The position numbers and the translations under genes are program-made. From assembly GCF_014467075.1 (NCBI RefSeq), contig NZ_AP023027.1:271001-335000 (forward strand): DNA of 64,000 bases. Reading direction: 5' to 3'. Of this stretch, positions 8,509-17,479 are shown piece after piece (within the stretch, counting starts at the first letter, position 1; every line of letters starts with the position of its first letter). The notes beneath the pieces were generated by a model that worked only from the letters and a program-made list of their open reading frames with translations, was not told where the DNA came from and did not search any database. This DNA comes from Anaerostipes caccae L1-92. Its GTDB lineage: Bacteria > Bacillota > Clostridia > Lachnospirales > Lachnospiraceae.

Positions 8509-10479
8509 ATGGCAGGAATAAGAATGGAGAACAAGATTTATGAAGTCGGCATGTACTGCCGCTTGTCAAAAGACGATGGCACGGATAACGAGAGTGCGAG
8601 CATTGCGACACAGAAATCCATCCTCACGGATTATGTGAAAAAGCAGGGATGGCACTTAGCAAAAACGTATGTGGACGACGGTTACTCTGGTACAAATTTC
8701 CAAAGACCAAGTTTCCAGAACATGATTAAGGACATTGAAAGCGGTCTGATAAACTGCGTTATCACGAAAGATTTATCTCGTCTGGGGAGGAACTATCTTG
8801 ATTGCGGACTGTATCTGGAAGTGTTTTTCCCAGAGCATAATGTGAGGTATATAGCGGTCAATGACGGCGTGGACACGCTCAATAAATCCGCTATGGACAT
8901 CACGCCTTTCCGCAACATCCTAAACGAAATGTATTCCGCCGATGTGTCGGTCAAGATAAAATCGGCGTACCGAGCGAGGTTTCAGCAGGGGAAATTCATG
9001 GGGACGACAGCACCATACGGTTACGTCAAAGACCCCGCCGACCACAACCATCTGCTGATAGATGACAAAGTTGCCCATGTGGTAAGGGAAATATTTGACC
9101 TTGCGTTAGCGGGCAACGGAATCGCCAAAATCCGCAAGCACATCAACAAACAGCATATCTTACGCCCCGCCGCTTATGCGGCGGAGCAGGGGGCAACAGG
9201 CTATGAGAGGTATTTTGAGGAGAATGAGGAGAACCGTTATATTTGGAGCGAGAACAGCGTAAGGGGCATTTTAAGAAGCCCGATATATGCGGGAAACCTT
9301 GCAGGCTACAAGCGGATTGCCGCCAACATGAAAAGCAAGAAACGCCCCTCTAAGCTGCCCGAAGAATGGGAAGTGATACCAGACACCCATGAGGGGATAG
9401 TCACGCAGGAGGAATTTGATACCGTACAGCAGCTTATTACAAGCCGCAGATTACCAGAAAACAAGGGCGGCTTTGAGAACATCTTTGCAGGCGTTATTAA
9501 GTGTGCGGACTGCGGCTATGCGATGCGGGCTATGAGTGCCAACAGGAGGAAACGCCCCGACATCATCGACTGCGTACAATATTCCTGCAATAATTATGGC
9601 AGATACGGTAATATCATGTGTACCGCACACAGCATTGAAGCGAGGGACTTGTTCAACGCTGTCCTCACCGACATCAACCGATTTGCGGATATGGCAGTCA
9701 ATGATGAAAAGGCAGTGAGGGCGATTGAAAAGCGGCTCACGGAAACAGACCAGAGCAAGGCAAAGGCACTGGAAAAGGAGCAAAGAAAACTGAACAAACG
9801 CCTTGCAGAACTGGACAGGCTGTTTTCCTCACTCTATGAAGATAAGGTGATGGAGCGTATTACCGAGCGGAATTTTGAGATGATGTCGGGAAAATACCAG
9901 AAAGAACAGCTTGAAATTGAAGCAAGGCTGAAAGAGGTAACGGAAACGCTCAGCGACAGCTATGAGAAGACGCAGGGTGTCCGTGATTTCCTCTCCCTAA
10001 TCCGCAACTATCAAGGCATTAAGGAACTGGACGCAACCATCATAAACGCACTTATAGACAAGATACTTGTTTCGGAACGTGAGAAACTTACAGACGGAAT
10101 GGTGCGGCAGGAAATCAAGATTTATTATAAATTCATCGGCTTTGTCGGTGAATTACATATCACACCGACAAAGCGGTGGACTGCGTTAAAGCCTAAGAAT
10201 TGTACGGTGTGCGGTGTTGAATATGTTCCCCGCTCTGGCATATCGAAGTATTGTCCTGCTTGTGCCAAGAAGATACAGAGGGAGAAATCAAACGAGAGCA
10301 AACGCAGGAGCAGGGAGCGAAACAGACAGGCATGTATTGAACTGTCCGCAAAAAATGACCGACTGATATTGAGCAGAGGGAAGGGCGTATCATACGCCAG
10401 GGAAATGATAATGAAGAAGTCAATATATACCGCTATATCACGAAAAAGACATTTGACAGTTACCTCTGGGGGATTGTAG
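8509..10479 (+). CDS. TnpX-like large serine recombinase
   Basis: A 656-residue site-specific recombinase that would excise and insert the element. The resolvase domain has YCRLS with catalytic Ser20, then a recombinase domain, a zinc ribbon (CADCGYAM and later cysteines), a coiled coil around residues 400-480 and a second CxxC pair (CTVC, CPAC) near the end. ATG 8509 follows GGAGG. The element ends at about 10358, so roughly the last 40 residues are encoded by the interrupted helicase gene read in another frame. Its natural C-terminus therefore changes with each insertion site. Confidence 0.9.
   Translation: MAGIRMENKIYEVGMYCRLSKDDGTDNESASIATQKSILTDYVKKQGWHLAKTYVDDGYSGTNFQRPSFQNMIKDIESGLINCVITKDLSRLGRNYLDCGLYLEVFFPEHNVRYIAVNDGVDTLNKSAMDITPFRNILNEMYSADVSVKIKSAYRARFQQGKFMGTTAPYGYVKDPADHNHLLIDDKVAHVVREIFDLALAGNGIAKIRKHINKQHILRPAAYAAEQGATGYERYFEENEENRYIWSENSVRGILRSPIYAGNLAGYKRIAANMKSKKRPSKLPEEWEVIPDTHEGIVTQEEFDTVQQLITSRRLPENKGGFENIFAGVIKCADCGYAMRAMSANRRKRPDIIDCVQYSCNNYGRYGNIMCTAHSIEARDLFNAVLTDINRFADMAVNDEKAVRAIEKRLTETDQSKAKALEKEQRKLNKRLAELDRLFSSLYEDKVMERITERNFEMMSGKYQKEQLEIEARLKEVTETLSDSYEKTQGVRDFLSLIRNYQGIKELDATIINALIDKILVSEREKLTDGMVRQEIKIYYKFIGFVGELHITPTKRWTALKPKNCTVCGVEYVPRSGISKYCPACAKKIQREKSNESKRRSRERNRQACIELSAKNDRLILSRGKGVSYAREMIMKKSIYTAISRKRHLTVTSGGL
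10356..10359. other. Right junction of the tet(O) transposon with the helicase gene
   Basis: Downstream of GA at 10357-10358 the helicase frame reads PTDIEQREGRIIRQGN, a well-known SNF2-type motif VI region, without interruption. Upstream in that frame there is a stop (TGA 10356-10358) and recombinase sequence. The GA fits the known TnpX crossover dinucleotide. Confidence 0.7.
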
Positions 10480-11270
10480 AAAATAAGCAGAGGTTTATCA
10501 GCCAGATAATGACAGACAAAACGGTTGAAAGGGAATGTCAGGACGTAGACGAAACCATTTTATCCTTTGCGGAAATCAAGGCAATTGCGTCTGGGAATCC
10601 TATGATTATGGAAAAAACCGAGGTAGACACGGAAGTTTCGCGTCTGCAGGTCTTGAAGGCAAGCTATGAGAGCCAGCGCTATGTCCATCAGGATAATTTC
10701 CTTTTCAAATATCCAGAATTGATTAAGAAGACTGAGAACCGATTGTATGCTATGGAAAAAGATATCAGGAAACGTGACCAGGCACTCTGTATGGAGCCGG
10801 ACTTTTTCGTTACTCTGAACGGCCTTAGATATGATGAACGTGAGGCGGCGGGCAGCGTTATCTTAGAGATGGCACATTCCCTTGAAAGTATGGAAAGCAG
10901 GACGGTGGGCAGCTATAAGGGGTTTGATGTAGTGGTAGAAAAAAAGTATTCTGACTGTATCATAAAGCTGAGTGGGGAACTGACTTATTCGGCAGATATG
11001 AGCAGCAGTGCTTCCGGAAATATGGTCCGTATGGAGAACCTGTTGGGGAGTTTGGAAAAGAGAGTTGCCGCACATAAAGAAAAACTGGAAGAGTACAAAA
11101 GAAATATGGAGGAATCTAAAAGGGAGTTTAATAAAGAATTCCCCTATGAATCGGAGTTGAAACAAAAACTAATCCGCCAGCAGGAAATCAATAACGAGCT
11201 GGAGATAAAAGATGAGGGAGAAGAACTGGTGGTAACAGAGGAACTCCCGGAACCGGCGATGTCCAGATAG
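10359..11270 (+). pseudogene. 3' fragment of a large SNF2-type helicase gene of the outer element
   Basis: The frame starts in helicase motif VI (EQREGRIIRQGN, then EEVNIYRYITKKTFDSYLW) and continues through a long C-terminal extension with coiled-coil segments to TAG at 11268-11270. Huge helicase/DNA-methylase-type proteins with this ending are typical of clostridial integrative elements. The N-terminal half is missing here because the transposon lies in the gene. An internal ATG at 10509 could start a 253-residue protein, but it has no clear ribosome binding site. Confidence 0.8.
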
Positions 11271-11302
11271 AATTCATTAAAAAAGTAGAAGGAGACTAAA
11301 TT

Positions 11303-11920
11303 ATGAAATATACAGTAAATATTTATGAGGTATCAACAGAGAAAGATAAAAAACTGAGGGCATTTGCTGCGGTAACGTTCGGTGACAGATTTAAAGTAAC
11401 CGGTATCACTATCAGGGAGGGAAGATCAGGGAATCTTTATGTGAGTATGCCGCAGTATCCAACGGGGGAAAAAGATGAACAGAATAAGCCGATATACAGT
11501 GATGTGTTTTTTCCAAAAACTACGGATTTCAGTACCGCATTAAGGGGAGAAATTCTGGAGGCGTACCAGGAACGTATGGGAGGGAAAAACGAAGTTGACC
11601 TCACTTATGGGGAGGAAGATTTTGACTATTATGTTCAGGTAGTAAACAACAGAGATTTGTCCAATACCACTAAGGCATATGCCAGACTTGTGATTGGTGA
11701 TGTATTTGTAGTTAATCAGATTTCTGTCAAACGATCCTTTGCAGGAAATAACTTTGTGGCTATGCCTTCCCAGCGACGCATGGTTGAAGGAAAGGCGGAA
11801 TATCAGGATATCTGCTATCCAGTGACAAAGGATTTTCATGACAGGCTGCAGGGAGATATTATGAGCCAGTTTGAGCAGAATAGGGAAAAACTGCGCTCTG
11901 CAAAGGAAAAAGCGAGGTGA
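11303..11920 (+). CDS. SpoVG-like protein with two repeats
   Basis: A 205-residue protein made of two SpoVG-like modules, residues about 1-90 and 105-195. Each has a strand pair, a glycine-containing loop (REGRSGNLYVSMP in the first, KRSFAGNNFVAMPS in the second) and a C-terminal YSDVFFP/YQDICYP strand. SpoVG proteins bind nucleic acid. Tandem forms are seen in integrative elements next to the helicase gene, but their job there is unknown. It lies 32 bases after the helicase fragment with its own GAAGGAG. Confidence 0.8.
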   Translation: MKYTVNIYEVSTEKDKKLRAFAAVTFGDRFKVTGITIREGRSGNLYVSMPQYPTGEKDEQNKPIYSDVFFPKTTDFSTALRGEILEAYQERMGGKNEVDLTYGEEDFDYYVQVVNNRDLSNTTKAYARLVIGDVFVVNQISVKRSFAGNNFVAMPSQRRMVEGKAEYQDICYPVTKDFHDRLQGDIMSQFEQNREKLRSAKEKAR

Positions 11921-11923
11921 CTT

Positions 11924-12325
11924 ATGGAGAAGAAAATCAATACTACAATAGGCCGTCTGGAGGAATTGGAAGAGGAAGAATGGGATGGCGAGAACTTCCT
12001 TTTTGAAACGGATGAGGAACATCAGGTCTGGCTGGACAAAAAACACTTGGTTATCCAGGAACTTGGCTTGCAAATACATAGCGGTGTCTGGTATGAAAAA
12101 TATGAAGATGATGAGGACGACAGCTTTGAACCGGATTTTGATTTTTATATGTTTTTTGATGCCGGTACAAAGGAGTATCTGTACATGGAACAGGGAAGTT
12201 CCCTAATTACCTGCATTCATAATTTTACCGGGTTGAGCTGGGAAGAGATTGAAGGACGGGCGTGTGAGGTTATCCAGACAGATCGTGATATTCAAGTCGA
12301 AGAACAGACATTAATCTATCAATAG
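11924..12325 (+). CDS. Acidic hypothetical protein of the outer element
   Basis: A 133-residue, strongly acidic protein (EELEEEEWDGENF near the start, KYEDDEDDSFEPDFDFY in the middle). No signal peptide or membrane segment. It starts 3 bases after the SpoVG-like gene and is followed 3 bases later by another unknown gene, so the three probably form an operon. The acidic, DNA-mimic-like composition would suit an antirestriction or anti-nuclease protein, but there is no family match to support that. Confidence 0.6.
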   Translation: MEKKINTTIGRLEELEEEEWDGENFLFETDEEHQVWLDKKHLVIQELGLQIHSGVWYEKYEDDEDDSFEPDFDFYMFFDAGTKEYLYMEQGSSLITCIHNFTGLSWEEIEGRACEVIQTDRDIQVEEQTLIYQ

Positions 12326-12328
12326 GAG

Positions 12329-13063
12329 GTGGTGAGCATAGAAATAAACATGGAACATGTAGGCTGGACATTGAAAGGAAGATGCCGGGAAGTGGCGGTG
12401 TCATTTGAACACGAATTTGCCGGTTCAGTCATATATGGAGAAACCATAAAAGAAGGGCGCTGGTTTTATACTCTTCCTTACCGGAAATCTGGCGGTGCAA
12501 TTGAAGAACCAAACGCAGGCAACATTGATTACAATGGAAAAATAATTGGAAACGACCTTGGTAGTGCGGAATTGGGTGAGATATTTTCAAAATCTATATC
12601 TGAAGATTACGAAATGCTAAAGACTATCCAGAATATTGTCCAACAAATGGAATTGATAGAGGATATCTCCATAAATAAGATGGTATCAGGAGAAATTTAT
12701 GGTTTTGAGGATGATGGCTGCCACTCTCTTATTATCTCTGCCTTATCAGAGGATATAATCTATTTTCTGCGGCTTGATCAGGACGGCAAAGACTATATTT
12801 TTGCAGATGATGAGGATGAAAAGGTTGAATGCTGGCCATTGAATTGTCTGCAAAGTATGGCGGAATATAAGCCGGAGGATTTCGGATATGATGCTGGAAC
12901 CTTGCGGGGATTATATTATTATGCTGATACAGAAATTTATAATCTGCCAGAAAAACTTGTAGACTATGAAAAAACGGAGTTTGTTAGCGCAATGGAGTTT
13001 GCGGAGCGGTTAAAACTACAGATTCCAGATATTATCCGGCCAGGAGAAAAGAAAATTCGATAA
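12329..13063 (+). CDS. Acidic hypothetical protein, possibly membrane-free regulator
   Basis: A 244-residue soluble protein, acidic, with no recognised domain. The frame opens with GTG at 12329 and 12332 on top of the AGGAGGT at 12324-12330, so an ATG at 12350 is a plausible alternative start. It is the third gene in a tight run after the SpoVG-like gene. Nothing in the sequence points to a function. Confidence 0.55.
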   Translation: MVSIEINMEHVGWTLKGRCREVAVSFEHEFAGSVIYGETIKEGRWFYTLPYRKSGGAIEEPNAGNIDYNGKIIGNDLGSAELGEIFSKSISEDYEMLKTIQNIVQQMELIEDISINKMVSGEIYGFEDDGCHSLIISALSEDIIYFLRLDQDGKDYIFADDEDEKVECWPLNCLQSMAEYKPEDFGYDAGTLRGLYYYADTEIYNLPEKLVDYEKTEFVSAMEFAERLKLQIPDIIRPGEKKIR

Positions 13064-13112
13064 TGCGCAGAAATGATTTAGAATAAGCAGATGGAATATG
13101 GAGGAATAAGTG

Positions 13113-13401
13113 GTGGATAACAAAAAAGTAATCAATCAAACTAGATATGAGGCACTGATACAGGAGGGATTCCCAGAAGGGATATTGTGCGTATAGCAGA
13201 ATTAATCAAGTATATACCAGCTATCTTGCAGGCGTTAATTCAAAACCCCCTTTTTATGCAAATAGTTACAATTATGACCTGATAGACACCAGAAGGACAT
13301 GTGCCCTGCGTCTCTATGGTTATACACTGGGAGATTATGGAACCATAATAGACAGTAATGCATACAGATATGTGGAATTTTGGGCAGGCAGCGGAATGTA
13401 A
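13113..13401 (+). pseudogene. Frameshifted small gene of the outer element
   Basis: GTG 13113 with GGAGGA upstream opens a frame that stops at TAG 13194. From about 13180 a +1-type shift continues as YCAYSRINQVYTSYLAGVNS and runs to TAA 13399-13401, ending YVEFWAGSGM. The two halves join smoothly at residue FPEG/GYCAYS, so one indel near 13175-13185 probably broke a gene of about 95 residues. The family is not recognised. Confidence 0.55.
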
Positions 13402-13526
13402 CAATAAAATCCGCTGAAAACAGGGCTGATAGTTTGTGCTTTTAGATTGTTCTTTTACTGTTGTTTGTAACTAAAAGTTAATGCATGTAATAAAATGGTG
13501 GTCTGTATATTTGAAGAACCGGATTG

Positions 13527-13557
13527 TATACTAAATTATAACAAATGTAACTATTAG
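13527..13557 (+). promoter_or_regulatory. Conserved block upstream of XRE gene 1
   Basis: TATACTA and ATAACAAATGTAACTA are separated by four bases, exactly as in 16173-16203 upstream of the paralogous regulator. TATACT could be a -10 box and the following block an operator for autoregulation. The block ends about 17 bases before the start codon. Confidence 0.5.
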
Positions 13558-13573
13558 TGAATGGTGGGATTAA

Positions 13574-13906
13574 ATGAATACCAAGAGATTAGGTAGGAAA
13601 ATCAGGGAAAAACGTAAACAGTGTGGATTGACAAGCCAGCAATTGGCTGATCTATGTCATGTACATGACGGCTATATCCGACAATTGGAAAGCGGGAAAA
13701 AGGTTCCCAGTATGCCATTGTTATTGAGCCTGTGTGATGAGTTGGAAACGTCCCCCAATTACCTCTTGGAATATGCAGAAGCAGGCGATGATAAGCAACT
13801 ATTAAATCGCCTGTATAAGCTTAGTCCAGAACAAAAAAACACAATGATATGTATGCTGGACGCTTATATAACTTATGAAGAAAAGAAAAAGGGTGAGGAG
13901 GCATAA
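13574..13906 (+). CDS. XRE family transcriptional regulator 1
   Basis: A 110-residue Cro/CI-type regulator: helix-turn-helix at residues about 5-60 (GLTSQQLADLCHVHDGYIRQ), then a short C-terminal helix pair. It is a paralog of the protein at 16233-16559: both have CHV-GYIRQLE, the TSPNYL segment and LxPEQK..M.CxLDAY near the end. A probable operator shared with that paralog precedes it. Terminator 13960-13990 follows. Confidence 0.85.
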   Translation: MNTKRLGRKIREKRKQCGLTSQQLADLCHVHDGYIRQLESGKKVPSMPLLLSLCDELETSPNYLLEYAEAGDDKQLLNRLYKLSPEQKNTMICMLDAYITYEEKKKGEEA

Positions 13907-13959
13907 TCTGTGTCTCTGTATATTTAGAATATTCTCAAGTAATTGGTTGATGATTATTA

Positions 13960-13990
13960 AAGGGAGCGCGTTATTGCGGCTCCCTTTTGC
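13960..13990 (+). terminator. Terminator after XRE gene 1
   Basis: AGGGAGC pairs with GCTCCCT around a CGCGTTATTGCG loop and is followed by TTTTG. Confidence 0.75.
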
Positions 13991-14087
13991 ATTTTGTTTT
14001 GTTAATGGAACGAGCCAAAGTTTGACAAATTACGAAATAACAAGTAACATAAAAGTCTAAATAATAGCTTTTTTGTGGAGGGTTAAT

Positions 14088-15005
14088 TTGATAGATGAGA
14101 TAAAAAAATATGTTAAGGAAATATTAATGATAGTCGAATTTGAAATATGGGAAAGAAACAGGGAGAAGCACATGATTCTCCAGACAAGAAATATACAGAA
14201 TAACATGACAATGTTACCATATGAAAGCGACTTCCTGTGTTTAATCCACGATTATTGTAAAATGAATAGAATTTATATAAATGAAATAAAAATATATAGT
14301 AATGTAAGACTTTATGTTTTTAAAATATATTTAAAGAATAATATGGATATAATAGCCTTTCCAGTGGAAATAACAAAACATGAACTTATTTTAAGGCGTG
14401 AACAGCAAGAACCAGATGGTTTTCATTCTGTGGTGGATAAAGAAATTAAGATACGTTTATGTGATATTAAAATAATAAAAGTGATTCATGATTGTGATGA
14501 TGTTGATGTTGGAAATCTGGAATTATCAAAACCAATGTATGGATATAAGGCTATACCTGAAATAAATGGGCGTTTGAAAACAAAAGGCTGTGAATATCGA
14601 CTCAATATACCATGTATAGTAAAAGTAAGAAATCCATATGTTACAGATTTTCAGGATTGCTATTTACATTTTTGTACAACAATAGAGGGCGTAGCATTGT
14701 GTCCAGGCAGAACGGAATATTTAGAATCCATAAAAAACTATAAAAGAGGATCATTATCTGCAATAAGACTTTTTCAAGTGAAAGCAGAGGGACATTGTGT
14801 TCAATATAGCGGTGATTGGTGGGTCACAAATAAATTAACTGTAATAAAGGAAGTTACTAAAGAAGACATTTATTCATATTTTATGAACAATTCTTTTATA
14901 AAAGCAAAGGTTATGAAACACTTAAAGTTAAATCATGATTTTTGGGACGGTTTTCTTAAATCAGAAATCCCTCCATTTATCGAATCGGAAACGGATATGA
15001 TGTGA
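14088..15005 (+). CDS. Hypothetical protein, AT-rich, outer element
   Basis: About 305 residues. The start is placed at TTG 14088 because GGAGGG at 14077-14082 lies 5 bases upstream; the frame itself opens slightly earlier at 14073. The protein is rich in Ile, Lys and Asn and its base composition is clearly more AT-rich than its neighbours, a sign of separate origin. It has no membrane segment or known motif; one histidine/cysteine-containing stretch (LHFCTTIEGVALCPG) lies near residue 205. No function can be given. Confidence 0.6.
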   Translation: MIDEIKKYVKEILMIVEFEIWERNREKHMILQTRNIQNNMTMLPYESDFLCLIHDYCKMNRIYINEIKIYSNVRLYVFKIYLKNNMDIIAFPVEITKHELILRREQQEPDGFHSVVDKEIKIRLCDIKIIKVIHDCDDVDVGNLELSKPMYGYKAIPEINGRLKTKGCEYRLNIPCIVKVRNPYVTDFQDCYLHFCTTIEGVALCPGRTEYLESIKNYKRGSLSAIRLFQVKAEGHCVQYSGDWWVTNKLTVIKEVTKEDIYSYFMNNSFIKAKVMKHLKLNHDFWDGFLKSEIPPFIESETDMM

Positions 15006-15092
15006 AAAAATACAACAATCTTTTAATGCAATAAATTAAAATAAATTTTAGGGTGGGTGTCCGGACAAAATGATGTAAATTGTTACTTTGGC

Positions 15093-15140
15093 AAACGCCG
15101 CATGAACACTTCACTATGTTCATGTGGCGTTTTCTTTTGT
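15093..15140 (+). terminator. Terminator between convergent genes
   Basis: ACGCC-G-CATGAAC pairs with GTTCATG-T-GGCGT and is followed by TTTCTTTT. It closes the 14088-15005 gene and lies just beyond the end of the convergent gene 15170-15982. Confidence 0.75.
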
Positions 15141-15169
15141 GTATGTATCTTACGTAAAAAGCTCGTATT

Positions 15170-15982
15170 TTATTTCGTTTTCTCAAAGGTAATGCGGATG
15201 CATTCTGTACTTTTGGAAGACGCAGTGACTGTATATGGTGGCAAAGCAAGTTCCATACTATCAGATATAGGAAAAGGTGTACCTGATGCGTCCATGAGAA
15301 GTACATCGTATTTGTTCTCACTCCATATCTTTACACAATCCGTACATAGATATTTTGATATAAGAGATTCATCTGGCTGGGAGTCAGCCTGCATATATAT
15401 ATCTGCACGATAGCTCTCGGAGGTAATGGGTGAGGTTATAATCATAGTTCCGTTCTCGGAAGAGGTGATTGTGACACTATGATTTCCCTCCCAACTTCCT
15501 TTTGGAATAGTACTAACGGATCGTGAGTTTAAGTTTATTACACCAAATGCAGACTCATACGAGATATACGATTGGAGTTTACCCGAACAAATCCAGCATT
15601 CGGATTTGGAAACTGGACGGTGTACAATAAGCAATACAAAAGTAATAATAAAAAGAATACTAACAAGAGAAGCAATACAGAGCCGTTTTAGTTTGCGCTT
15701 TTTTCGGCAGCGCGCTATAGCCTGAGTGAATTGTTCCCATTCTTTTATATGCCGATAGTATACAGGTTCAAGCCGGGCCCAAAGTTGCTCATACTGTTTG
15801 TCTTCAGTAAGATAGGGTAAAGGAAAGAATTCTTTACAAACATCCAGTAAATCAGAGATATCTTCATCACTTACATCACTTTGCGATAGAAAAAGTTGAT
15901 TTGTTTCAAAGAACGCCTTCTCGACCTGGGAAGAATCGAAATTACCTTCTAGTGCTGTTAAAAATTTTGAAGCCAGCCTCAT
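15170..15982 (-). CDS. Single-pass membrane protein with CxxC pairs
   Basis: A 270-residue protein, the only minus-strand gene of this stretch. Residues 1-95 are soluble and acidic. After a basic segment (RCRKKRKLKR) one membrane helix follows at about 99-122. The outer part has CWIC near 135 and CTDC near 220, which could bind zinc or form disulfides, and is rich in Ser/Thr. The inside-to-outside topology follows from the positive charges before the helix. An anti-sigma-like or sensor role is imaginable but not supported by a family match. Confidence 0.6.
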   Translation of the reverse strand: MRLASKFLTALEGNFDSSQVEKAFFETNQLFLSQSDVSDEDISDLLDVCKEFFPLPYLTEDKQYEQLWARLEPVYYRHIKEWEQFTQAIARCRKKRKLKRLCIASLVSILFIITFVLLIVHRPVSKSECWICSGKLQSYISYESAFGVINLNSRSVSTIPKGSWEGNHSVTITSSENGTMIITSPITSESYRADIYMQADSQPDESLISKYLCTDCVKIWSENKYDVLLMDASGTPFPISDSMELALPPYTVTASSKSTECIRITFEKTK

Positions 15983-16172
15983 AGTATTTTCCTCCGAAAT
16001 GTTATCTAAAAGTTTATTTTCGTATCTATAAGATAACGTTTATTCATATGGATGTCTAGTAAAACTAATCTACAAATGTTCCCTGAAATAGACAATCTTT
16101 TTATATACAAATGAAACTGAGATATAACATGTGTCATATTTTGGTGGACTGTTGCGGAGGGGAAAGTGGAAT

Positions 16173-16203
16173 TATACTAGAAGATAACAAAAGTAGCTAA
16201 TGG
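16173..16203 (+). promoter_or_regulatory. Conserved block upstream of XRE gene 2
   Basis: TATACTA, four bases, then ATAACAAAAGTAGCTA: the same arrangement as at 13527-13557. Its distance to the gene start is about 30 bases. Confidence 0.5.
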
Positions 16204-16232
16204 TAATATGCATATAGATGGTGAGGTGTGAT

Positions 16233-16559
16233 GTGGACCCAAAAGAATTCGGTGCTAAGTTGAGAGGTAAAAGAAAAGAATGCAAATTGTCATACCAGGA
16301 ATTGGCTGAAAGGTGTCATGTAAACCATGGATATATCAGGCAGTTGGAAGCTGGCAATAAGCTTCCCAGCGTTTCGCTTTTATTCATTATATGTGATGTT
16401 TTAGGTACATCCCCCAATTATCTGTTTGGATATACGGAGGATAATGCTGATAAGGAATTGCTGGAACGTATATATCAATTAACGCCAGAGCAAAAGCGGG
16501 TGATGCTTTGTATTTTGGACGCTTATTTAAGCTTAGAAAAGATAGAAACAGAAAGTTAA
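16233..16559 (+). CDS. XRE family transcriptional regulator 2
   Basis: A 108-residue paralog of the regulator at 13574. GTG 16233 is preferred over ATG 16218 because GAGGTG at 16223-16228 fits it and the N-terminus then aligns with the paralog. The helix-turn-helix is LSYQELAERCHVNHGYIRQ, and the C-terminal LTPEQKRVMLCILDAY matches as well. Two close paralogs with matching upstream blocks in one element may cross-regulate. Confidence 0.85.
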   Translation: MDPKEFGAKLRGKRKECKLSYQELAERCHVNHGYIRQLEAGNKLPSVSLLFIICDVLGTSPNYLFGYTEDNADKELLERIYQLTPEQKRVMLCILDAYLSLEKIETES

Positions 16560-16565
16560 AGCTGG

Positions 16566-16606
16566 ACAAGAGGCATCTCTGATCTTTGAGATGTCTCTTG
16601 TTTTTC
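16566..16606 (+). terminator. Terminator after XRE gene 2
   Basis: CAAGAGGCATCTC pairs with GAGATGTCTCTTG around TGATCTTT and is followed by TTTTTC. A strong canonical terminator. Confidence 0.9.
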
Positions 16607-16659
16607 GATGGGATATGGTTCGAGTAAACGAGAAAAAATGTCTATTAAATCAAAAAATG

Positions 16660-16688
16660 TTGACATAGAAAAAGGCATGCTCTATAAT
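16660..16688 (+). promoter_or_regulatory. Consensus sigma-A promoter for XRE genes 3 and 4
   Basis: TTGACA (16660-16665), 17-base spacer, TATAAT (16683-16688). It is the best promoter match on the plus strand of the window. The transcript would have an untranslated leader of about 200 bases before the next gene at 16897; the short frame overlapping this promoter is not considered real. Otherwise 16607-16896 shows nothing. Confidence 0.85.
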
Positions 16689-16896
16689 AGCACATATTTT
16701 TATGGTAAACCGTTGAGTGGAGGAGTCGCGCTGATTATAGAGAGCTACTGGTGGTGTGATGGCAGCATTTTAAATCAATGTGAATGGGCTTGCGAGATGA
16801 AAGTGAAAAAATGATAGGTAATAATTTTAAACGTGTATTGCGATGAAAAATCGTAGTATGGGGACACTCGATAAACGGTAAACAGGAGACAAACAT

Positions 16897-17268
16897 ATGA
16901 AGGATCATACATGTTCAATAACAGAGAACATTAGAAGGGCACGCGAAGAAAGAGGTCTGACCCAGGAAGCCCTGGCCGAATTGGCCGGAATATCACATAG
17001 CCATCTGAGTAAGGTAGAATCTGGCTCCAGGACAATCGGCATGAAAACATATATAAAAATACTGGAAGCTTTAGAGGTTGTTCCTGTTTTGGTATCTGAA
17101 GCAGATGGGACGGAAAAGAGCATAGAACTATTGTCACGTTTCTTATGTATCTTAAAGGAATGTCCGGAGTTGGAACTTCAGTTTTACTTAGACACAATTG
17201 AGTCGATGAAAGGCAGTTTAAGCAAAATAGCCCTTTCAAATAATGACAATGATGATAAAGTTGCGTGA
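16897..17268 (+). CDS. XRE family transcriptional regulator 3
   Basis: A 123-residue protein with a helix-turn-helix at residues about 8-62 (LTQEALAELAGISHSHLSKV) and a C-terminal helical region. It is a paralog of the protein at 17480-17842, sharing ISH/SANHMSKVE, EALxVxPVLxE and a related C-terminal arrangement. GGAGAC lies 8 bases before ATG. Driven by the consensus promoter at 16660. Confidence 0.85.
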   Translation: MKDHTCSITENIRRAREERGLTQEALAELAGISHSHLSKVESGSRTIGMKTYIKILEALEVVPVLVSEADGTEKSIELLSRFLCILKECPELELQFYLDTIESMKGSLSKIALSNNDNDDKVA

Positions 17269-17312
17269 GTATAAATTTACGGCATTAGTTGAAAATAGAA
17301 TATGTTTTGTAA

Positions 17313-17345
17313 GAGAGCTGCCATCTACAGGCAGTTCTTTTTTTC
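17313..17345 (+). terminator. Terminator between XRE genes 3 and 4
   Basis: AGAGCTGCC pairs with GGCAGTTCT around ATCTACA and is followed by seven T. Confidence 0.85.
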
Positions 17346-17479
17346 TGGATTTATGTCGGAAAATCTGAAATGGCAAATTATACGCTAGAATTGGATGATA
17401 TTGGTCTTTACAGTCCGTTCTCAAACAGGAAATCATCATGTAAAATACATTCAAACTTAAAAAGGAGTATGGTACGAAG

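Larger units (their letters stand above)
1..10358. mobile_element. Tn4451-like mobilizable transposon carrying tet(O), left end outside window
   Basis: The block from tet(O) to the TnpX-like recombinase is bounded on the right by a helicase reading frame that begins abruptly at 10359 and has no start or upstream half here. The bases at the junction (10357-10358) are GA, the crossover dinucleotide known for Tn4451/TnpX elements. The sigma-like regulators, RepA-like ATPase, MobV relaxase, ParB and YdbC genes form one co-oriented block with a TnpX-type recombinase at the end. The left end is not visible, so whether tet(O) belongs to the same unit is inferred from the absence of any boundary between 2360 and 2798. 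Confidence 0.7.

Noticed and set aside
16608-16814. 68-codon frame overlapping the consensus promoter
   Set aside because: The promoter lies inside it and no ribosome binding site precedes any of its start codons.
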